Assembly: GCA_964555055.1 (NCBI GenBank)
Contig: CAZKQW010000006.1
Span: forward strand, 1-64,000
Direction: 5' to 3'
Origin: GCA-016699445 sp964555055
Lineage (GTDB): Bacteria; UBA10199; JACPAL01; GCA-016699445
Length of the DNA: 64,000 bases
Made by a program: the position numbers and the translations under genes. Each line of letters opens with the position of its first letter. The stretch's first letter is position 1. Positions 59,133-64,000 of the stretch are shown piece by piece. Under the pieces are notes generated by a model. The model was not told the origin of the DNA and made no database searches. It was given only the letters and a program-made list of their open reading frames with translations.

Positions 59133-60314
59133 ATGTATTTACGCGATCTTAGCGAGGCTCTTTCTAAAGCCTCCCTTCATTTTCCTGCGATTGTTCTCAC
59201 GGGATCGAGACAGACGGGTAAAAGCACTTTGTGCCAACAACTCTTCGCTAAAACTCACCGCCATGTATCTTTGGAAGATCCAGACATACGCAGACAGGCC
59301 TTGGAAGATCCGCGTACTTTTTTAAAAATGAATCCTCCCCCGGTAATCTTTGATGAAATCCAATATGCACCGGAAATTCCAAGCTACCTTCAAAGACTCA
59401 TCGACGCCAATCGTAAAAAATATGGACAATATATCCTCACAGGTTCCCAAAATTTTCTTCTGATGGAACAAGTATCCCAATCTTTGGCCGGACGGGCGGC
59501 TCTTTTCACTCTTTATCCGTGCTCTGTATCAGAAGCCTTCAACCCATCAGACAGCCATAGCGATCCTTCGTCTGTCGCGGATTGGATTTTACGTGGGGGA
59601 TATCCTGAGCTGCGCTCACGCCCGGAGTTGGACCGCCGGCTCTGGTGCGCCAGCTATATTCGCCTTTACCTAGAGAGGGATGTTAGAAAAATTATTCAGG
59701 TAGGAGATTTAGATACCTTTGAACGATTCATCCGTCTTGTTGCCATACGTACGGGACAAATCCTTAATCTCAGCGATCTGGCCCGAGATACGGGGATCAG
59801 CTCACCCACGGCTGCGCGGTGGCTCTCCATCCTACAAACAAGCTACCAAGTGCATTTGCTACAACCCTATTATGCCAACCTGTCCAAACGGCTGGTCAAG
59901 TCTCCAAAAATTTATTTTGGTGATACGGCATTGGCTTCTTACCTCATGGGCATCCATGAGCCAGAGCCCCTCTTACAAGGACCTTTCATGGGGGCATTGT
60001 TTGAAACCGCCGTGTTTTTGGAACATCTCAAATGGGGTACTCGAGCAGGGGATATCCCCAATTTATATTTTCTCAGAACAAAACAGGGGGTTGAAGCGGA
60101 TCTCCTCATCGAAGAGGGCAATATTTTATACGCCACTGAAATTAAATCGAGCCGGACCATCATTCCTCAAATGGCCTCTCAACTTTTAGAAGCAGAAAAA
60201 ATTTTAAAGAAATCTTTAAAAAAATCGATTCTAGGCCCTGTCGATAAAAAATTTGAATTAACCGAAGGTGTCACAGTAAGACCTTGGCATCAAGTAGCGT
60301 GGAGTTCTTATTAA
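59133..60314 (+). CDS. AAA+ ATPase with C-terminal DUF4143 (PDDEXK-like) domain
   Basis: 393 residues. Walker A TGSRQTGKSTL (about 23-33), Walker B VIFDEIQYAP (about 68-77), sensor LTGSQNFLL, helix-turn-helix LSDLARDTGISSPTAARWL, and C-terminal VEADLLIEEGNILYATEIKSS (Asp plus E-x-K). Same family as 2758. It lies directly before the flavin oxidase gene, whose likely N-terminus begins within its last codons; no separate promoter for the oxidase is seen, so the ATPase transcript may drive that operon. Function unknown. Confidence 0.88.
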   Translation: MYLRDLSEALSKASLHFPAIVLTGSRQTGKSTLCQQLFAKTHRHVSLEDPDIRRQALEDPRTFLKMNPPPVIFDEIQYAPEIPSYLQRLIDANRKKYGQYILTGSQNFLLMEQVSQSLAGRAALFTLYPCSVSEAFNPSDSHSDPSSVADWILRGGYPELRSRPELDRRLWCASYIRLYLERDVRKIIQVGDLDTFERFIRLVAIRTGQILNLSDLARDTGISSPTAARWLSILQTSYQVHLLQPYYANLSKRLVKSPKIYFGDTALASYLMGIHEPEPLLQGPFMGALFETAVFLEHLKWGTRAGDIPNLYFLRTKQGVEADLLIEEGNILYATEIKSSRTIIPQMASQLLEAEKILKKSLKKSILGPVDKKFELTEGVTVRPWHQVAWSSY

Positions 60315-60399
60315 AAACATTCAAAAAAAACTGAGAACTTTTCTGAGGGCGGATCAAATCGCGCATCAGGAAAAACAACGGCGCCTTTACGCGCGCGAC

Positions 60400-61848
60400 A
60401 TGATGTCGGGGAATCTCCTCGACCTCAAGGCAGGCCTCTCGCCCTCCCTTCCCGACGCGGTTTGCTGGCCCGAATCCACGGAGGAAGTTTCGAAGATCGT
60501 CAAATGGGCGTTCCAAGAGCGCGTTCCCATCACCCCCTACGGTGCCGGATCCGGCGTTTCCGGAGGCACGATCCCCCTCCAAGCCGGAATCGTCATCGAT
60601 CTAAAACGCATGAACCGGATCGAATCGGTCGTTGGATTCCAGGGGGAACAAGACGGCCTCTTCTCAGTCACCGCTCAGTGCGGCATCGTCGGCATGCATT
60701 TGGAGGAAAGGCTCCAGTACCGCGGCGTGACGCTCGGGCATTTCCCGTCATCCATCCTGTGCGCGACCTTGGGCGGCTACCTCGCGTGCCGTTCAGCGGG
60801 CCAACTCTCGTCAAAGTACGGCAAGATCGAAGACATGGTGCAGGATGTGGAAGCGGTCCTGCCCAACGGCGATATTGTTTCTTTCGGCGAGGCGATCCCC
60901 CAATACCCCCACGCGCGTGCCAAAGATATTCTCGTGGGTACCGAAGGGTGCTTGGGCATCATCACCCGGGCGCGTTTGAAAGCATGGCCCCTGCCCGAAT
61001 CCACTTTATGGCGCGGCCTGCAGTTCCCGAAACTCTCCGACGCCTTCGAGGCGATGCGCGAGATCCTGCAACTCGGCTTACGGCCCGCCGTCATGAGGCT
61101 ATACGACGAAGTGGACACGTTCCTCCTCAGCCATGGTTACCGTAAACAGAACGCCGATCTACCCGCGGCTTGGAAAAAATATCTTCCCGAACTTCCTTTT
61201 AAGAAATGGGCAGGGAAAAAAGCCCATCATATTCTCTTTTCGAACGCCTCGTTCCTTCAAAGAACATTCGAAGCGTTCTCGCCCAAAGTGATCTTGATCC
61301 TGGGTCTCGAAGGGCATCCGACTCTTGCCGAAGCCCAGCTCAAAGCAATCCTCGAACTTTCTAAAAAGAGAAAAGTCGTCGACTTGGGGCCGGAACCTGG
61401 CCTCCATTGGCTCCGCCACCGCTATAGCGTTTCCTACAAGATGCCCGGCGTCTTCTTGGACGACGCCTTCGTCGACACGATCGAAGTGGCCTCGACGTGG
61501 GACCGCCTTCCGTCTCTGTATGAAAACATCCGCCGGGCCCTAATGCCTCAAGCCCTGATCTTAGCCCATTTTTCCCACGCGTATGTGGATGGGTGTTCCA
61601 TTTACTTCACTATCCTCTCTCGCACCGGCGAGCCCGAGCGCGATCGGGAACGGTACAAAGATCTTTGGAACAAAGCGATGGAGGAGGCTCTCCAAGTGGG
61701 GGCTACGATCAGCCATCACCATGGCATCGGACTTTTAAAGGCGAAATTCTTGCCTCAAGAACTCGCCACCGGCATGGAGTGGTACCGTCATCTGAAACAC
61801 GAACTCGACCCCAAGAATCTCATGAACCCGGGGAAAATGGGCCTATGA
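60400..61848 (+). CDS. FAD-binding oxidase (GlcD/AGPS-like), large subunit
   Basis: At least 482 residues from ATG 60400. PPESTEEVSKIV-type VCWPESTEEVSKIVKWAF, PITPYGAGSGVSGG and FCATLGGYLACRS-like LCATLGGYLACRSAG are the PCMH/FAD_binding_4 motifs; a C-terminal FAD-oxidase domain ends HHGIGLLKAKFL...DPKNLMNPGKMG. It belongs to the glycolate oxidase GlcD, D-lactate dehydrogenase and alkyl-DHAP synthase superfamily. The open frame extends upstream to 60298 without ATG/GTG/TTG; ATT 60310 (GGAG, 5 nt before) would add 30 residues, including conserved-looking RRLYARDMMSG. It is coupled to the next gene by ATGA. Confidence 0.85.
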   Translation: MMSGNLLDLKAGLSPSLPDAVCWPESTEEVSKIVKWAFQERVPITPYGAGSGVSGGTIPLQAGIVIDLKRMNRIESVVGFQGEQDGLFSVTAQCGIVGMHLEERLQYRGVTLGHFPSSILCATLGGYLACRSAGQLSSKYGKIEDMVQDVEAVLPNGDIVSFGEAIPQYPHARAKDILVGTEGCLGIITRARLKAWPLPESTLWRGLQFPKLSDAFEAMREILQLGLRPAVMRLYDEVDTFLLSHGYRKQNADLPAAWKKYLPELPFKKWAGKKAHHILFSNASFLQRTFEAFSPKVILILGLEGHPTLAEAQLKAILELSKKRKVVDLGPEPGLHWLRHRYSVSYKMPGVFLDDAFVDTIEVASTWDRLPSLYENIRRALMPQALILAHFSHAYVDGCSIYFTILSRTGEPERDRERYKDLWNKAMEEALQVGATISHHHGIGLLKAKFLPQELATGMEWYRHLKHELDPKNLMNPGKMGL

Positions 61849-62468
61849 ATACACCTCTCTTTTATCGGATCGACAAAAAGTCCCTGTTGGTCACGGTGCC
61901 TACACATATGAAACTCGGAGAATTGCGGAAACACTTGCAACAGCAGGATTATGACATTGGATTTTTCGCCGGGAAATCAGCGGAAAACTGCACGGTCAAG
62001 CACGTCCTCGAGGAAGGCATTCCCAACCTCTGGCACTTGCGCTACGGGGAAATCCAAGACCTCTGCACGTCCCTGGTGGCCGCCACGCCATTGGGGCACG
62101 TGCGCACCAAGAAGGTCCCCCGGGCCGCGACCGGCCCCGATTTGAAGAAGATCTTCATGGGTTCACGACGGCATTATGGAGACATCGAAGAAGCGACGCT
62201 TCAAATCATTCCCAAACCCGATTACCGCAAAACGGTAGTGGTCCGCGCGGGGAAGGATTTCCTCAAGCGGCTCTGGGCCGGAGGCGTGCGGCCCCTGACC
62301 ATTCTCCGCCGCTCCGGCGCTTTGGCCATCGAATTGGAAGGCTTGAAGGACGTAGTATTGGCGGAGGAAAAAACGCTGAAGGCCCTGTCGGTCCAGAAAA
62401 CGGATGTCCGGGCTCGCCGGGATCGACCCTTTCGCCGATCCCACCCATCTCAAAAGGAACGATCATGA
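61845..62468 (+). CDS. Second FAD-domain subunit (GlcE-like)
   Basis: 207 residues from ATG 61845, overlapping the previous stop by 4 bp. KSLLVTVPTHMKLGELRKHLQQQDYDIGFFAG and FMGSRRHYGDIEEATLQIIPKP resemble the FAD_binding_4 fold and its link to the C-terminal lobe in GlcE, but the usual glycine-rich P-x-G-G-T loop is missing, so flavin binding is doubtful. It could be a degenerate partner of the large subunit. The frame also reads well upstream (to 61593), but that part overlaps the oxidase gene in another frame and is a shadow. Ends with ATGA coupling to the Fe-S gene. Confidence 0.72.
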   Translation: MNTPLFYRIDKKSLLVTVPTHMKLGELRKHLQQQDYDIGFFAGKSAENCTVKHVLEEGIPNLWHLRYGEIQDLCTSLVAATPLGHVRTKKVPRAATGPDLKKIFMGSRRHYGDIEEATLQIIPKPDYRKTVVVRAGKDFLKRLWAGGVRPLTILRRSGALAIELEGLKDVVLAEEKTLKALSVQKTDVRARRDRPFRRSHPSQKERS

Positions 62469-63523
62469 GCGTCCCGTGCGAATTTTGCCCCAAACTCTGC
62501 CACCACGCCTGTCCCGTCGGCGACGTCACGCGGGACGAAGCCCTCAACACCTGGGGCAAAGTCAATACGCTCCGGGACATCGATAAGAAAATCCTCCCTG
62601 AAAGCACCGAAAACTACGCCTCCGCCTACCAGTGCGTCCAATGCCATGCGTCCGAAACGGCGTGCGAGATCGACACTCCCGCCACGGATATTTTAGCGAA
62701 ATACCGGCACCAAGCTTTTCAAAGGGGTTTCGCGCCCCCGTCGATCCGTGCGCACGTCTCCGCCTTCTCCGAAACGCGCTTTCACTGGGACGCGGAACCC
62801 ATGAAGAAAGGCGACGTCGTTTTCGTGCCTTCCTTCGACCACAACCATGCGAACGACCCGGCTTTCGAAGCGCGTGCTAAGAAAATCCTCAAGCTCTTCG
62901 AAAAGCTGGGCATGAAGGGCGTCGCCTTATTCGAAAGCCCTCTCCCTTGCTGCGGGTACCCGTACTATGCGGCCGGCGACCTGAAGTCCTTCGCGAAGCA
63001 CGCGAAACATCAAGCCCGGCTTTTAAGACGGTTCCGAACCGTCGTCAGCGATTCCGCCGTCTGCCTGCGAACTTTCGAGACATACTACGCGGAACAAAAG
63101 ATCGCCTTACCGGCCCGTTTCAGTCATCTTTCGGAATTCTTGGCCGAGTTTTCGGCGAAAAACCCGCTTCCCTCCGCGAGGAACCGCCGGAAGAAGATCG
63201 CCTATCATGACCCGTGCTTCCTCGGGCGGCACCGCGGCGTCTATGAAGCGCCCCGCCTCTTGATCGAAAAAACCTCCGGCGCCGCTCCAATCGAATTCCG
63301 GCGCCACCGTGAGAGCAGCTACTGCTGCGGCGGCGGCGGGCTCTACCCCGTTTTCGCGCCCGAAGCATCCTCGGCGATGGCGCGGAACCGTTGGGAGGAG
63401 TTCCTCGAGACAGGCGCCGACCTCTTGGTCACCGGATGTTCCTCTTGCGCCTCCCGCCTGCGTATGGTCAACAAGGACCCCGATTTCGAGGTTTTGGATT
63501 TGGTGGATTACCTACTTTCATGA
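62465..63523 (+). CDS. Fe-S/CCG-domain oxidoreductase subunit (GlcF/GlpC-like)
   Basis: 352 residues. N-terminal clusters: CEFCPKLCHHACP, a full CxxCxxxCxxxCP 4Fe-4S site, and CVQCHASETACEID, a second site with an altered fourth position. Two CCG domains follow: SPLPCCGYPYY and SYCCGGGGLYP. The layout is that of GlcF and the GlpC/HdrD electron-transfer subunits that pass electrons from a flavin dehydrogenase to quinones at the membrane. It is coupled on both sides by 4-bp overlaps, so with the two FAD genes it forms a three-part dehydrogenase. Confidence 0.87.
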   Translation: MSVPCEFCPKLCHHACPVGDVTRDEALNTWGKVNTLRDIDKKILPESTENYASAYQCVQCHASETACEIDTPATDILAKYRHQAFQRGFAPPSIRAHVSAFSETRFHWDAEPMKKGDVVFVPSFDHNHANDPAFEARAKKILKLFEKLGMKGVALFESPLPCCGYPYYAAGDLKSFAKHAKHQARLLRRFRTVVSDSAVCLRTFETYYAEQKIALPARFSHLSEFLAEFSAKNPLPSARNRRKKIAYHDPCFLGRHRGVYEAPRLLIEKTSGAAPIEFRRHRESSYCCGGGGLYPVFAPEASSAMARNRWEEFLETGADLLVTGCSSCASRLRMVNKDPDFEVLDLVDYLLS

Positions 63524-64000
63524 AAAAAGCGCCTTACGTCATCTTAAACCCCACTTCGGGCGGCGGTTTGGGGAAAAAGCTATGGCCCGAGATGAAAGCG
63601 TGCCTGGAGCGTTACTTCAAGCACGTCGTCCTCCGCGAGACGACGGCTCCCGGCGAGGCGGAGATGCTCGCCCAAGCGGCGTGCGCCGAAGGTTATTCCC
63701 TGATCGTCGCCTGCGGAGGCGACGGCACCATCCATGAGATCGTCAACGGGATCCTCAAAACCCCGAAACACCACGACGTCGCCTTGGGATTCCTGAACGC
63801 CGGCACGGGGGGCGACTTCATCAAGACATTGAAGCTCCCCGACGCCATCCAAGAACAGGCCAATATCCTCTTCCGGCACCATACGGACCGCATCGACATC
63901 GGAAAGATCGAATTCGAGGGGGGCGACGTCCGCCATTTCGCCAACATCGCCGATTACGGGATCGGCGGCTTGGTGGTCGCAAAACTCTTGGAGAATCGGA
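63520..64000 (+). CDS. Diacylglycerol kinase/lipid kinase-like protein (3' end outside window)
   Basis: 160 residues are visible from ATG 63520, overlapping the Fe-S gene by 4 bp. VILNPTSGGGLGKKLWP and LIVACGGDGTIHEIVNGIL are the diagnostic DAGK catalytic motifs (N-P-x-(S/A)-G-G, G-G-D-G-T-x-x-E-V-x-N-G), followed by LGFLNAGTGGDF, in which G-T-G-x-D-F substitutes for the common G-T-(A/G)-N-D. The frame runs off the window. Its place after a GlpD-linked oxidase module supports a lipid-phosphate role; the substrate (diacylglycerol, sphingoid base, other) is open. Confidence 0.87.
   Translation, partial: MKKAPYVILNPTSGGGLGKKLWPEMKACLERYFKHVVLRETTAPGEAEMLAQAACAEGYSLIVACGGDGTIHEIVNGILKTPKHHDVALGFLNAGTGGDFIKTLKLPDAIQEQANILFRHHTDRIDIGKIEFEGGDVRHFANIADYGIGGLVVAKLLENR

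Overview
The window comes from a Gram-negative bacterium. It encodes outer-membrane assembly proteins (TamA/TamB), two OmpA-like proteins, periplasmic and lipoprotein signal peptides and two MMPL-type RND exporters. Gene content resembles free-living delta-proteobacterial or Bdellovibrio/Myxococcus-like lineages, but nothing here fixes the taxon. No rRNA, tRNA, CRISPR array or complete insertion sequence was seen. Most genes are chromosomal housekeeping, stress or envelope genes in short operons, and most start codons have a clear Shine-Dalgarno sequence.

Layout. 1-2.7 kb: a graveyard of mobile or accessory genes (a Fis-type HTH tail, a methyltransferase broken at a C10 tract, a decayed phage replication gene, a DUF1016 nuclease remnant). 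2.7-14.6 kb: an AAA+ ATPase, holin-like and DUF6794 proteins, GreA/B, a histidine kinase with a REC-CRP regulator, a stress protein, zinc-ribbon proteins, dodecin, and several broken genes. 14.6-20.3 kb: a large orphan HEVGH metalloprotease-like protein, a truncated beta-propeller gene, an SMR transporter and an overlapping operon of small membrane proteins. 20.4-26.3 kb: tamA-tamB, a YihY-type protein and a NarL-type regulator. 26.4-38.8 kb: a stress and envelope cassette (ferritin-like, OmpA, CsbD, YqjD-like, DUF1328, SOD, AI-2E exporter, Rieske oxidoreductase, BON protein) that includes several very small genes. 39-54.9 kb: two RND exporters, an asparaginase, a beta-helix surface protein, a CrtI-like oxidoreductase, a Nudix hydrolase, a glycosyltransferase and a deacetylase. 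56.2-64 kb: a flippase-like protein, GlpD, a three-gene flavin/Fe-S oxidase module and a diacylglycerol-kinase-like protein cut by the window edge. The last blocks suggest glycerol-phosphate, polar-lipid or envelope metabolism.

The most striking pattern is five unlinked genes for AAA+ ATPases with C-terminal DUF4143/DUF234 (PD-(D/E)XK-like) domains, at 2758, 46712(-), 50374(-), 56206(-) and 59133. Unlike their neighbours they have no Shine-Dalgarno sequence. In three of them a sigma70-like -10 box ends exactly 6 nt before the ATG, with 9 and 11 nt in the other two, so leaderless or near-leaderless mRNAs are predicted. Four of the five starts are embedded in or abut sizeable inverted repeats that differ from gene to gene. 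Several of these genes interrupt or crowd otherwise compact operons. They look like independently acquired, self-controlled ATPase-nuclease units whose function is unknown.

Several genes are broken: frameshifts in homopolymers, a microhomology deletion, truncation by a neighbour. Some may be sequencing indels; others, such as the SDR deletion, look like real decay.
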